This document shows positions 18,701 through 26,758 of a DNA stretch of 64,000 bases, piece after piece. The notes under the pieces are model-generated. The model saw only the letters and a list, made by a program, of their open reading frames with translations, made no database searches and was not told the DNA's origin. Positions within the stretch are counted from its first letter, which is position 1, and every line of letters starts with the position of its first letter. The position numbers and the translations under genes were made by a program. This DNA comes from Rosistilla ulvae (lineage in GTDB: Bacteria; Planctomycetota; Planctomycetia; Pirellulales; Pirellulaceae), in the NCBI RefSeq assembly GCF_007741475.1, contig NZ_CP036261.1, positions 1,922,001 to 1,986,000 of the forward strand. The letters are read 5' to 3'.

Positions 18701-21051
18701 CTCAGATAGACGCCGCCTCCCTGCTGATCGGAGTGATTTCGAGCGATCGTGGAATGGAGAATCGTCAATTGGCTCTGGTCCACAGCCACGGCACCACCGG
18801 AACCGGCGGCGGTGTTGTCGTTCAGCGAACTGCGGACGATCGTCAATTCGGCGCCGTCGGAGGCGTAGACCGCGGCTCCATCGCCAGCGGATTGATTGTC
18901 CGAAAGGATGCTGTCGATGATCGTTATCCGCCCGCCGGTCGCAGAGATCGCACCGCCGGGACCGTCGGCGACATTGTCTGTGATCGCCGAGCGTTCGATA
19001 TGCAATTCGCCGGAGGACTCAAAGAGGATCGCGGCACCGGCTTCGCCTGGTTCGGTCTTTCCAGCGGTTAGGTTGAGGTCGGTTAGGGCGAGGTCGACGC
19101 TTGCGACGTCGAAGATCCGCGATCGTTCGGCTGCGTCGATCGTGAGCGCTCCCGAGGCGGGACCGTTGATCGTCGTCGAACGCCGGATCGGGAGCGATCC
19201 GAGCGTTAGATCGATCGTTTCGCCGGCAAGCGAATCGGCGATCTGAATCGCTTCGCTTCCGCCGAATTGGTTTGTGTATTCGATCGATTCTCGCAAGCTG
19301 ATGTCGCCGACACTCAGATCGCCATCGCTCTCATCGACTAGCGTATCGACGATCGGTTGGAAGTCATCGGGGACAAAGATCAGCGAATAATCTTCCACCT
19401 CGCCATCGGCCGCCATGCCTGCAGGTGTCAGGCCCCCGGCGGTGCTGACGCGAAATCGGAAGTGGGCGGCGCCGGGCGTGAAGTCGTCGGGCAACGGCAG
19501 TTCGATGATCGTCGATCCGTCGGCCGTGCCTAGGTTCATGCTGACAGAAAACTGTTCGCCCGCATCGTCCCAACTGCCGTTGCGATTCCAATCGACCCAG
19601 GCATCGAGATAGTTCCCCGTGGCGGCGGCGTTCTGCAGATCGATGGCGATCGTCAACGGATCGCCGATCGATTGGTAGCGGCCGCCGATGAAGGCGACGC
19701 CATCTTCGTCGTCGATAAAGGTTTGGTCGCCACGCGACAGACCTTCGGGCTGGCCATCGCGCTCGCTGTCGACGGTCGCACCCAGTCGCGGGCCAGCGAC
19801 CACGTGGTAGGCACCGTTGTCGGTGGCGAGGGTTGGGTAGCTGGAATCGAATCCGGTCAGATCGCTTGTCGGCGCATCGCCAAAGTCGAAGGCGACTTCG
19901 ACCGCACCGATATCGATACCGGTTCCCATCGCGCGGGAATTGCCAAGCTGATCGACGGCTGGAATCTCACCGCCCATGGTCGCTTGGCTGTCGATGGCGG
20001 GACTGCCCGGCAACGGGCTGTGAGTAAACGTGGTTCGGTCCAACGCAGCGACCAGCGGGTCGACGTTGGTCTGGTCGGTGTCAGCATCCAACCAACCTGC
20101 CGCCGAATCGTGCGAGAGGTTGTTTCCTAGAGAGGTGATCGTCGCGCTGCCACCTCCTATTTCGAAGGTCCCCAGCGTGTTAAAGCTGTTGCTGGCAAAC
20201 AAGTTCGCTTCGGTTGTCGCCACGGCGTCGGCGCCATCGGCGACGACGCGAATCGCCCGCGCGTCGTTGTCGACAAAACTGGAACTGGTGATCTGAAACG
20301 ATTGCCCGGCGGTTGTGGCGACAACGGAAACTGCGGTCGCGGCTCCGTTGGCTTCGTTGTTCGAGAAGGTGCTGTTGGTGATCGATCCGTCGCCATCGAT
20401 CCGCAAGATCGCGGCGCCATCGCTGGCGGTCGTTGCCGTCTGTCCAAAGGCTGTGTTGTTGACAAACGAAGTGTTGGTGACGGTCAGCAGCCCGCCTTCG
20501 GCATAGACTCCGCCGCCTCCTTGGGCTCGACTGTTGCGAATCACGAGATCCTGCAGCAGCAACGTGTCGCTAGTTCCCAGGTCGCTGCTGATGCCAGATT
20601 CAAAGTGGACCGCGCCGCCGGGGCCAATCAAGGCACGGCCGTTGGCAAGCGTGAGATCTTGCAGGACAAAGTCTTGGCCGCCGTCCCCTTCGAATTGGAA
20701 CAACTGTTTGGTGCCGCGGCCACTGAGCGTCAGTTGGTCGGCGCTGGGACCGGCGATGGTGATCGAGTCGGTGACCGTGAGGACCTGCGTCAATTCGAGC
20801 GTCTCGCCACTCAGCTCCGGTGCAAACGTGATCGTGTCGTGACCGGGATTCGCGTTCGCTTCCTGGATCGCATCGCGAAGCGTGCAGGAACTTTCGCTGC
20901 ATGCCCGGCCGTCGACATCATCGATTCGGGTGACGTTGAAGGTTGTCAGCAGACGTCGCGATTCGAGCGACTCGAGTCGCAAGCGTCGTCGCCGAGCGCT
21001 GGCGGATAGGCGAGAAGAATTGGTTTTTCGTGAATGCCTCAAAATTTCCAC
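15715..21051 (-). CDS. Giant surface protein: CSLREA, right-handed beta-helix, two GEVED domains, dockerin
   Basis: The 1778-residue protein begins with an Arg-rich leader ending LESLESRRLL, the LEPxxRRLL-like extracellular targeting motif of planctomycetes. A CSLREA-type domain follows (about 45-75, CTLRDAIQEAN), then a parallel beta-helix-like region with choice-of-anchor-Q features (GGAVHFESG, GGGVYAEGG). GEVED domains end at about 560 and 1470, each with GEVEDY and an Asp-rich DWNRNGSWDD or DFNQDGDWDD loop. Calx-beta-like repeats lie between them. A C-terminal dockerin pair at about 1660-1730 has two calcium loops (DVNASGEITALDAL and DTNRDGHLSPIDAL). The start is taken as GTG at 21051; no good ribosome-binding site is visible. 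I infer a secreted or surface adhesin that may bind a cohesin partner. No catalytic domain is seen. Confidence 0.87.
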   Translation of the reverse strand: MEILRHSRKTNSSRLSASARRRRLRLESLESRRLLTTFNVTRIDDVDGRACSESSCTLRDAIQEANANPGHDTITFAPELSGETLELTQVLTVTDSITIAGPSADQLTLSGRGTKQLFQFEGDGGQDFVLQDLTLANGRALIGPGGAVHFESGISSDLGTSDTLLLQDLVIRNSRAQGGGGVYAEGGLLTVTNTSFVNNTAFGQTATTASDGAAILRIDGDGSITNSTFSNNEANGAATAVSVVATTAGQSFQITSSSFVDNDARAIRVVADGADAVATTEANLFASNSFNTLGTFEIGGGSATITSLGNNLSHDSAAGWLDADTDQTNVDPLVAALDRTTFTHSPLPGSPAIDSQATMGGEIPAVDQLGNSRAMGTGIDIGAVEVAFDFGDAPTSDLTGFDSSYPTLATDNGAYHVVAGPRLGATVDSERDGQPEGLSRGDQTFIDDEDGVAFIGGRYQSIGDPLTIAIDLQNAAATGNYLDAWVDWNRNGSWDDAGEQFSVSMNLGTADGSTIIELPLPDDFTPGAAHFRFRVSTAGGLTPAGMAADGEVEDYSLIFVPDDFQPIVDTLVDESDGDLSVGDISLRESIEYTNQFGGSEAIQIADSLAGETIDLTLGSLPIRRSTTINGPASGALTIDAAERSRIFDVASVDLALTDLNLTAGKTEPGEAGAAILFESSGELHIERSAITDNVADGPGGAISATGGRITIIDSILSDNQSAGDGAAVYASDGAELTIVRSSLNDNTAAGSGGAVAVDQSQLTILHSTIARNHSDQQGGGVYLSSRFGVGDGSQIIGTTISGNSATVAAGGLINDGGQLSIDSSTIANNQTAGLGDGLVSRGEQNTRTELRSSIVAGNGDSNLDVTGASGTRTNSLRSEGYNVLGPGNASDAAGDLDTSDVIDPLLAPLGFYGGAIEIHPLLQDSPALDAGRGSTAADRYDLDRDGDMSEPLPVDARGVPRQIDLQGIDNRDDGVDAGAVEMIGLHVSDATANETDGTLEFVAQLSHALPDGSTAELQALTLRGTAAPDVDYRSLWSVPVSLTASGDLSTIVSVELIDDALIENDEQFELLLTTSPDVILTRDRATGTIVSDDVAGLLLSKTSLVASESGRADSLSVALTAQPLEVVVIDLGLDRDDEIQLDRQQLVFTPDNWNLPQTVVVTAKNDQRIDGSQITQLTLTIGASSDPQFVSLSPQSVAITTTDNDVAGITVEPLRMLQTTEAGKTATFTVRLDALPASDVTIALSSSNLNEATIDTPTLLFTPENGTTPQTVTITGVDDSLIDGNVELTIVIAAAASDDPNFDGLNAADVELINLDDERLDYGDAPDSIYPTSLESDGARHGASDLFLGDGINFEPFAITNPAADSDLDDGVHPITSFVAASDSDSVASVIVVSSGEGRLDAWIDFNQDGDWDDPGEQIAAALPLNSGENIVPVTIPAGASSGNSFARFRLSSSGGLSPTGQAADGEVEDYQFDIASGDDAPSVFIKTVNHSTQVDIIDGQTVVRSGEMELFRAPLPPGSAIDFRFTNSDDSFDTADLWSLGIDVWIDTQMGTDKIRFRSGEGNVDIGDLDGDFVNIEAIDLTGTGSQSVSISPASVLEMSGLENSLKLFLDPNDVFASPDEWVLVDNVQIDGQYFEEWQGAAGSTLLVNYDGNNGWTYGSDPLDVNASGEITALDALIIINELSRRQFVDDDNRLVDRATLDEFPGFFYDTNRDGHLSPIDALMVINALNSPQSVLAAEQAVAYAYPMGSEIKRESHDDENESLDAPAGSSLEAGLR

Positions 21052-21251
21052 TCGTCAATGCAGTCGAACTAACGCGGCGGGCAGACACTCTGCCAGACCG
21101 ATCTAGTTTGATTGACGCAGCCGACGATGCCTAACAATTCGCCGCAAATTTGCCGTTACAACCCGGCGGAACTGTCGTAACCCGGACTGTCGTGTGCGGG
21201 AAAAATCGATCTCTAGCGAATGCGTAGCGACCGGAGAGGCCCAAGTTGGGA

Positions 21252-21779
21252 TTAGGCTCGCGATTCGAGGAAGGTTTGCAGGGCGAGGCGATTCGATTCG
21301 AAGGCCATGTTTTCGAGGTGTTCTGGCCCGAGGTCGCAGAACGAGGTCGATTGCACTTCGCTCGGTTCGGCTTCCAAAGCATCTAGGTCGACGATTTGGC
21401 AGGTGTAGAACAGGTCGACGACCGGAATGACCAAGCCGCGATATTCGTAGCTGTTGGTGTAGGAGGTGAGGTATTGGAACGATTCGACGTTCAGCCGCAC
21501 CTCTTCCTTAATTTCGCGGATTAACGCCATTTCGCCGGTCTCGCCGCTATCGACAAAACCGCCGGGCAGACCCCACTTTCCCTTGCCCGGATCGCGGGCC
21601 CGGCGAAGCAGTAGCACGCGACCCTGAGCGTCGGTGACAATTCCTCCGACAGCCACCGTGGGGCCAAAATGGAACGTGTATTGGCACGCCGAGCATCGGA
21701 ACGGATTCTTGCCGATCGCATTCGCCGCGGCTCCGCACTGCGGACAAAAATGGAAGGTCTGCGGTATTGGAAGGTTCAT
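21252..21779 (-). CDS. Nudix hydrolase with N-terminal zinc ribbon
   Basis: The 175-residue protein has a zinc-ribbon-like pair of CxxC motifs (CPQCG at about 11-15, CSAC at about 28-31). A Nudix box follows at about 70-92: GFVDSGETGEMALIREIKEE keeps the catalytic G-x5-E and REUxEE elements, while the final glycine of the consensus is arginine (VRLN). The family hydrolyses nucleoside diphosphates linked to another moiety; with a zinc ribbon it resembles the NudC-type or ADP-ribose pyrophosphatase-like group. Substrate unknown. The ATG at 21779 precedes the ribbon; an extension to 21818 lacks conserved sequence. Confidence 0.85.
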   Translation of the reverse strand: MNLPIPQTFHFCPQCGAAANAIGKNPFRCSACQYTFHFGPTVAVGGIVTDAQGRVLLLRRARDPGKGKWGLPGGFVDSGETGEMALIREIKEEVRLNVESFQYLTSYTNSYEYRGLVIPVVDLFYTCQIVDLDALEAEPSEVQSTSFCDLGPEHLENMAFESNRLALQTFLESRA

Positions 21780-21948
21780 CAAATGCTCGGCGGTAGAGGT
21801 CTGCGGTCGGTTCCCCACCGATGGTACGAGAAACGGGGTGCCGTTTGAATCCGTGCGGCGGGGACAACTGCGGCTCTTTTGCGATTTGATCGAACCGCTT
21901 ATCCTTTGTGCGTCGCCGTTTTAACCTTTATTGCATCGAAGAGCATTT

Positions 21949-23040
21949 ATGGAAGCTGGTATTGTTGGCTTGCCGAACGTCGGAAAAAGCACGTTGTTCA
22001 ACGCGTTGACGAGTTCACAAGCGGCCCAAAGCGAAAATTATCCGTTTTGCACGATCGAACCCAACGAAGGAATTGTCAACGTTCCCGACGGGCGATTGCA
22101 GACGATCACCGATTTGATCCACACCAAAAAGATCATTCCTGCAGCGCTCAAGCTGGTCGATATTGCTGGAATTGTTAAAGGTGCCAGCGAAGGCGAGGGC
22201 TTGGGGAACAAGTTCCTCAGCCACATCCGCCAGGTCGATGCGATCATCCAAGTCGTCCGCTGCTTCGAAGATCCCGACGTAACCCACGTCGCCGGCAACG
22301 TCGATCCGATGGCTGATATCGATACGATCGAGACCGAATTGATCCTCGCCGACATCCAGACGCTGGAAAATGCGTTGCCAAAGGCCGAGCGGACGGCGCG
22401 GACCGGGGACAAGGAAGCCAAGCTGTTGGTCGCCACGATCAATAAGCATCTGGAGCACATCACCAAAGAATTGCCGCTGCGTACGCTGTCGCTAACCGAA
22501 GCGGAAGCCAAGGTGGTCAGCAGTTTCGGACTGATGACGGCCAAGCCGATCCTGTACGTTGCCAACGTCGATGAAAACGACGTCAACGGCGAAAACGATC
22601 TGGTCGCTAAGGTTCGCGAGCACGCCAAGCAAAGCGGTGCGGGCGTCGTGCCTGTCTGTGCCAAAGTGGAAGCGGAAGTTGCCGAGCTGGAGCCGGAAGA
22701 TCGGGCTGAATTCTTGGACGCTGTCGGTTTGACCGAGCCGGCGCTGGAAAAACTGGCCCGCGAAGCCTACCGAACACTTGGACTGCACAGCTATTTCACC
22801 GCGGGTGAGAAAGAGGTTCGGGCGTGGACAATTCCCGTCGGAGCGACCGCACCGCAAGCTGCCGGAGTGATCCACAGCGATTTCGAACGCGGCTTTATCC
22901 GCGCGGAAGTCTATTCGGTCGAAGATCTCGTCGAGCACAAGAGCGAGAAGGAGATCCGCAACGCGGGCAAGTTGCGCGTCGAAGGGAAGGGTTACGTCAT
23001 GAATGATGGCGACGTCGTCCACTTCCTGTTCAACGTTTAA
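21949..23040 (+). CDS. ychF: YchF/Obg-like translation-associated ATPase
   Basis: The 363-residue protein is the universally conserved YchF/OLA1 P-loop ATPase. G1 is GLPNVGKS (7-14), the switch region contains [10 protein letters not shown], and the nucleotide-specificity motif is NVDEND (about 205) rather than NKxD, which explains its preference for ATP. The C-terminal TGS domain ends with [18 protein letters not shown], a very typical ending. It binds ribosomes and is linked to stress and translation control. The ATG at 21949 aligns with the family start ([10 protein letters not shown]). Divergent from the Nudix gene. Confidence 0.97.
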   Translation: MEAGIVGLPNVGKSTLFNALTSSQAAQSENYPFCTIEPNEGIVNVPDGRLQTITDLIHTKKIIPAALKLVDIAGIVKGASEGEGLGNKFLSHIRQVDAIIQVVRCFEDPDVTHVAGNVDPMADIDTIETELILADIQTLENALPKAERTARTGDKEAKLLVATINKHLEHITKELPLRTLSLTEAEAKVVSSFGLMTAKPILYVANVDENDVNGENDLVAKVREHAKQSGAGVVPVCAKVEAEVAELEPEDRAEFLDAVGLTEPALEKLAREAYRTLGLHSYFTAGEKEVRAWTIPVGATAPQAAGVIHSDFERGFIRAEVYSVEDLVEHKSEKEIRNAGKLRVEGKGYVMNDGDVVHFLFNV

Positions 23041-23205
23041 TCCCGAACCGTTTCCCTGGGGACGAAGAAAACCTAGGCGTTGGGTTCGTGGCGAATGCGC
23101 CGAATCTGCGGTTCGCGTCGGTAAAGTTGTCCCTGATTTGCTTTTGCTGCCGACCATGTGGGAAGGCGTTGAGCATGGATCACTACAGCAAGCAAATGGG
23201 CAAAC

Positions 23206-23649
23206 ATGGACTACCGACGTGCCGTCAACGATGTGATGGAAACCGAAGTGTTGACCGCATCGCCAGCAAAATTGAGACGCATGACCGTTGAGTTTGCTTT
23301 GCGAAATGTGAACCAAGCGATCGAGCAAGCTGCTGCCAATGGCGCCGTTCGGGTTAACGAAGCGACGATTAATCTGCGCGATGGGTTGACGGAACTGTTG
23401 TCTGGGATTCGGCCGTCGGAAGAGACTCTGCCGCATCAGGTTGCCGACATGTACGTCTTCTTGCTGCAATGGCTGACGGCTGCGGAAGCCGATGGCGATC
23501 GGGAAAAATTGATCGATATCCAGCGAGTCTTAGAGATCGAACTGGATACTTGGAACCAAGTGGTGATGTCGACGCTTTCGGATTCGAATCCGCCGCGGTC
23601 CTTCGACAGCGACGAGGGTTCGGCCGATTCCATCTGCTTCGACGCTTAG
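23206..23649 (+). CDS. FliS-like flagellar export chaperone
   Basis: The 147-residue protein resembles FliS, which holds flagellin in the cytoplasm until export. It has the N-terminal segment Y-x-x-x-x-V...EVLTASPAKLRRMTVEFALRN (FliS: LTASPEQLVLMLYDGA), the helix around LRDGLTELLSGI, and the region DMYVFLLQWLTAAEADGDRE followed by an E-DTWNQV ending like the family's LRDTWEQ. It is slightly longer than usual, with an acidic tail. No flagellin, fliD or other flagellar gene is nearby; it follows ychF by 165 bases. Its stop overlaps the stop of the convergent gene by 4 bases (TTAG). Family membership is judged by eye and is likely but not certain. Confidence 0.62.
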   Translation: MDYRRAVNDVMETEVLTASPAKLRRMTVEFALRNVNQAIEQAAANGAVRVNEATINLRDGLTELLSGIRPSEETLPHQVADMYVFLLQWLTAAEADGDREKLIDIQRVLEIELDTWNQVVMSTLSDSNPPRSFDSDEGSADSICFDA

Positions 23650-24245
23650 CCAAATCGATGGTGGACGCTGCCCCAAGTGGGAAGCGACGCCAGGGCTTCG
23701 GATTCCAGCGACGCTGTTTCGATCCACATTTCGTGCAGGATCAGGTTCGCGTCGGCGTCGGGATTTTGCAAGATTCCCAACAACAGATGTTCGGGCTCTG
23801 CTTTCTGATATCCCATCAGGCCCGCTTCGGCGATTCCATCGACCACGCAACAGCGCGCCGCTTGCGAGATCGGCAGGCGGGTTCCAGTGGTTTGTGGTTG
23901 TCGCGACAGTATGCGTTGGCTGACGGCACACAAGTCATCCAACGTCAGTCCTAGGTTTGACAGCCAGCTGGCTCCGGAATACTCCGCTTCGGCCGCAAGG
24001 CCGATCAACAGGAATCCGCTGTCGACCATGCCGCCATCGGTTTCCGACGCTTCATCGATGGCAAATCGCAGCGCCCGACGCGCACGATGGCTCAAGCGTT
24101 TGAAGGCCGTGGCGGATGGGCTTTCGAGTTCTAAGGCGGGCGCCGTGCGAGGCCCCTTGGCTGCGTCGGTGGGAGAGCTCGAAACGGCATACATGGCTGT
24201 GCCGAGTGCAGACGCCTGGAAGAATTGTCGTCGTGAGTGAAGCAT
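23646..24245 (-). CDS. Tat-exported protein with Clp-N-like (Clp R) repeats
   Basis: The 199-residue protein starts MLHSRRQFFQAS, a twin-arginine signal with a hydrophobic stretch (ALGTAMYAVSS). The mature part contains two segments resembling Clp N-terminal repeats: LSHRARRALRFAIDEA...LLIGLAAE at about 48-88 and LPISQAARCCVVDGIAEA...PEHLLLGILQ at about 122-170. ClpA/B/C use this domain to receive substrates, but no AAA+ module is present here. Export of a lone Clp-N fold through Tat is unusual; the segment may instead be a structural relative. The ATG at 24245 is chosen because the Tat motif follows directly. Confidence 0.65.
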   Translation of the reverse strand: MLHSRRQFFQASALGTAMYAVSSSPTDAAKGPRTAPALELESPSATAFKRLSHRARRALRFAIDEASETDGGMVDSGFLLIGLAAEAEYSGASWLSNLGLTLDDLCAVSQRILSRQPQTTGTRLPISQAARCCVVDGIAEAGLMGYQKAEPEHLLLGILQNPDADANLILHEMWIETASLESEALASLPTWGSVHHRFG

Positions 24246-24441
24246 AAGACAGCCTTTTGAAAGGGGAAGCGAGCGGGGACGGCGAATTCTACGCAGTCGC
24301 GTCGCCGGGGCAAGCTTTGCCTTGACTAGTTTTCTGGCTTCTTCGTCGCTACCGGAGAAGGGGAAGCCGTGGTTTGTGTTAGGGGCTGTCACTGGTGGAA
24401 CCGGTCCTGCGCGGTGAGTGTTCGGCCGACGACCGCGCATG

Positions 24442-24477
24442 AAAAACGCGATGCTTGTCGCCGACAAGCATCGCGTT
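24442..24477 (-). terminator. Strong Rho-independent terminator
   Basis: A perfect 15-bp stem (24445-24459 with 24463-24477, 3-nt loop) is followed on the minus strand by TTTTTC. It lies 27 bases beyond the stop of the small secreted protein gene that reads in this direction. Confidence 0.9.
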
Positions 24478-24504
24478 GCGATGGATCGATACCGAGGTCG
24501 AAAC

Positions 24505-25071
24505 CTAGTTCAGGATCTTGCTCAGGTCAGCAACAACCGCGTCGACGTCCAATTGGTCGGCGTCGGCAACCGCATAGCTAGCCTTTACTTGAGCGTTGCC
24601 AGCCAAGACAACGGTAACAGCTGCTTTGGCGTTGATGCCGTAATTGTCGGGACCGTTTTCGAATTCGTTAGGTACAACGAATGGAATGTGCGACGCCTTG
24701 CTCTTGGAAGCCAGGTCCTTCGCCGATTCGTTCAAATCTTCTTTGCTGTCGCCCATCAAGTTGACAAACGCCTTCAGTTGAGCGTCTTCATTCTTGGTGA
24801 TGGCAGCGTCCAGTTTCTTTACCAAATCGATGACTTTATCGTTGGTCGAACGTGTGAAGACCATCACCTGAGGGCGCGAACCGTTCTTGCAGCGATAGCA
24901 CAGGTTCTTGCCTTCTTCGACGCCGTCATCGGTCGCACCTGCACACTTGGTCACATAAAACGCGCCGATACGATCGCCGGTTTGAGGACCGCTGGTGATC
25001 GCGTCTTTCGCGGAGACCGAACCAACAACTGTCAGTGCAATTGCAAGACTCAGGAGAGAAACATTCTTCAT
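24505..25071 (-). CDS. Small secreted protein with CxxC motif, thioredoxin-like
   Basis: The 188-residue protein has a clear signal peptide (MKNVSLLSLAIALTVVGSVSA, cleavage after AxA). The mature part reads GDRIGAFYVTKCAG, then LCYRCKNGSRPQVMVFTRS with a CYRC pair before a beta-strand, which is reminiscent of a thioredoxin-like fold with the CxxC displaced. The rest alternates helices and strands (LVKKLDAAITK, AAVTVVLAGN). I recognise the type as a conserved planctomycete secreted protein without assigned function. The ATG at 25071 is preferred over 25086 because AAGGA is 7 bases upstream. It is a single gene with its own strong terminator and a long upstream region. Confidence 0.8.
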   Translation of the reverse strand: MKNVSLLSLAIALTVVGSVSAKDAITSGPQTGDRIGAFYVTKCAGATDDGVEEGKNLCYRCKNGSRPQVMVFTRSTNDKVIDLVKKLDAAITKNEDAQLKAFVNLMGDSKEDLNESAKDLASKSKASHIPFVVPNEFENGPDNYGINAKAAVTVVLAGNAQVKASYAVADADQLDVDAVVADLSKILN

Positions 25072-25729
25072 CGAAATATCCTTCATCGGAAAGGGATGGT
25101 GTGTTCACGCGACATCGCATGAACCGGTGGGTGATTCTGCCGTGCTTGCCAGCGGTCTCGCTGGTCGCCAGATCGCGAACTTCCACCTCAGCGGGTTGGA
25201 CCGCAATACTGGCAAACATGTTACGCAACCGGGTAGCCTCGGACAATCATTAATTATCCAGACAAGCTTTATACGTCTGACTTTCCATCGAGTTCAGTGA
25301 GATTTTACACACACTGACACCGGCGGTGGACGGTTGGTCAGCGTTTGAGTCGTGGTTTTGAAGGCGAATCCGCACACTCAAACCCACGGATAGATCGATC
25401 GGCCAGGCTTCGATAGCGTCTCGGACTCGTTAGCATTGTCGCGGCGCAGACCTTCGGTCTGGCGAGCTGGTGAACCTTAGGGTTCTGTAAGGGGGCTGGA
25501 CGCCACGTTCCGTGGCTTGTTGATCCGAGGCTTCGATCGGGGCATTCGGTACCCGCCTTGTTCTATGATGCCCTAAGACGTGAAAATCATTTGCGATTGG
25601 CATTCGGTTGCCATCGGTGCGTCATGCGGAGAGGCTAAGGTTCAACGACGGAACGCCGCTGTTGGTGAGACACTTTTGTCGTGCAGCCAGCGACACAAAT
25701 CCCCTTTTAATTTACCGACAGGCTTGTAA
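25072..25729. other. 658-base gene-free region between divergent genes, with tandem hairpins
   Basis: No supported gene lies here. The left part (about 25230-25310) is AT-rich and is the likely promoter region of the small secreted protein. The middle (25447-25516) has three short perfect hairpins in a row, annotated separately. The right part precedes the aldo/keto reductase ATG and contains an AT-rich stretch near 25705-25715. Confidence 0.5.
25447..25516. repeat. Three tandem small hairpins
   Basis: In a row: CAGACC-TTC-GGTCTG (25447-25461), GAACC-TTAG-GGTTC at about 25473-25486, and GCCACG-TTC-CGTGGC at about 25502-25516. Stems are perfect with 3-4-base loops, two of them the same TTC triloop. 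This could be part of a structured RNA or a palindromic repeat; no T-run follows that would mark a terminator. Confidence 0.45.
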
Positions 25730-26713
25730 ATGCAGTATCGACAACTGGGTCACGCGGGCCCTCAGGTTTCCGAGATCGGCTTCGGCGGCTGGGCTTTGGG
25801 GGGCCAGTGGGGAGCTCAGGACGATGCCGATTCGATCGCAGCGCTCCATCGGGCGATCGATCTGGGAGTCAACTTTATCGATACCGCCGCCGGCTACGGA
25901 GAGGGACGCAGCGAACGGGTGATTGCCCAAGTTGCCAAGGAACGCAGCGAACCATTGTTCATCGCCACCAAGACCCCGCCGGCCGATGGCCCTTGGCCGC
26001 CATCCCCTTATTGCGCCTGGCAGGATCGTTACAGCGCAAACTACTTGCGCGAAAACATCGAGCAACGGCTGCGGAACCTGCAAACCGAACGGATCGATCT
26101 GTTGCAATTGCACACCTGGACACGCGCTTGGAACGACGACCCACAGCCGTTGTTGGTGCTTCGCAAGCTGCGTGAAGAAGGGAAGATCGGAATGATCGGG
26201 ATCAGCACTCCCGAACAGGATCAGAATTGTGTGATCCAATTGATGCGCGACGGGTTGGTCGATTGCGTGCAGGTGATCTTTAATCTGTTCGATCAGGAAC
26301 CGGCCGCGCAGTTGTTGCCGGTGGCGGCTGAAACGGGGACCGGCGTGATCGTTCGCGTCTCGTTGGACGAAGGGATGCTGACGGGCAAATACACCGCCGA
26401 AGATCGGTTTGCCGACGACGACTTCCGCCACCAGTACTTCGCTGGTGACCGGATGCAACGCAGCGTCGATCGTGTCGCCCAGATCGCCAACGATATCCAG
26501 CGATTTGGGTTACAGGATTACAGCATGGCCGACTTAGCGATCAAGTTTGCGTTGTCGGCTGTAGGCGTCGGCAGCGTGATCACGGGAATCCGTTCTGCCG
26601 AACAGGCCGCCCTCAATGCGGCCGTCAGCGACAAACCAGCGATTCCCGAAACCTTGATGCAATTACTCCGCCGACACAACTGGCGCCGCGGAGTCTGGTA
26701 TTCGGGAAAGTAA
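25730..26713 (+). CDS. Aldo/keto reductase
   Basis: The 327-residue protein is an AKR-superfamily NADPH-dependent oxidoreductase. It shows GFGGWALGG, NFIDTAAGYGEGRSE (catalytic Asp and Tyr), IATKTPP (catalytic Lys) and RIDLLQLHTW (His/Trp region), in canonical order, and VIVRVSLDEGMLTGKY near residue 205, where the family has the strand before the cofactor loop. Substrate unknown; the closest subgroup by feel is the YdjG/Tas or pyridoxal/sugar aldehyde reductases. The C-terminal WRRGVWYSGK is unremarkable. Its stop lies 45 bases from that of the convergent lipoprotein gene. Confidence 0.9.
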   Translation: MQYRQLGHAGPQVSEIGFGGWALGGQWGAQDDADSIAALHRAIDLGVNFIDTAAGYGEGRSERVIAQVAKERSEPLFIATKTPPADGPWPPSPYCAWQDRYSANYLRENIEQRLRNLQTERIDLLQLHTWTRAWNDDPQPLLVLRKLREEGKIGMIGISTPEQDQNCVIQLMRDGLVDCVQVIFNLFDQEPAAQLLPVAAETGTGVIVRVSLDEGMLTGKYTAEDRFADDDFRHQYFAGDRMQRSVDRVAQIANDIQRFGLQDYSMADLAIKFALSAVGVGSVITGIRSAEQAALNAAVSDKPAIPETLMQLLRRHNWRRGVWYSGK

Positions 26714-26758
26714 GCCGATTCTGTCTCGTTGCGATCCCGGGCCGCGCGGTCGAGCTGA

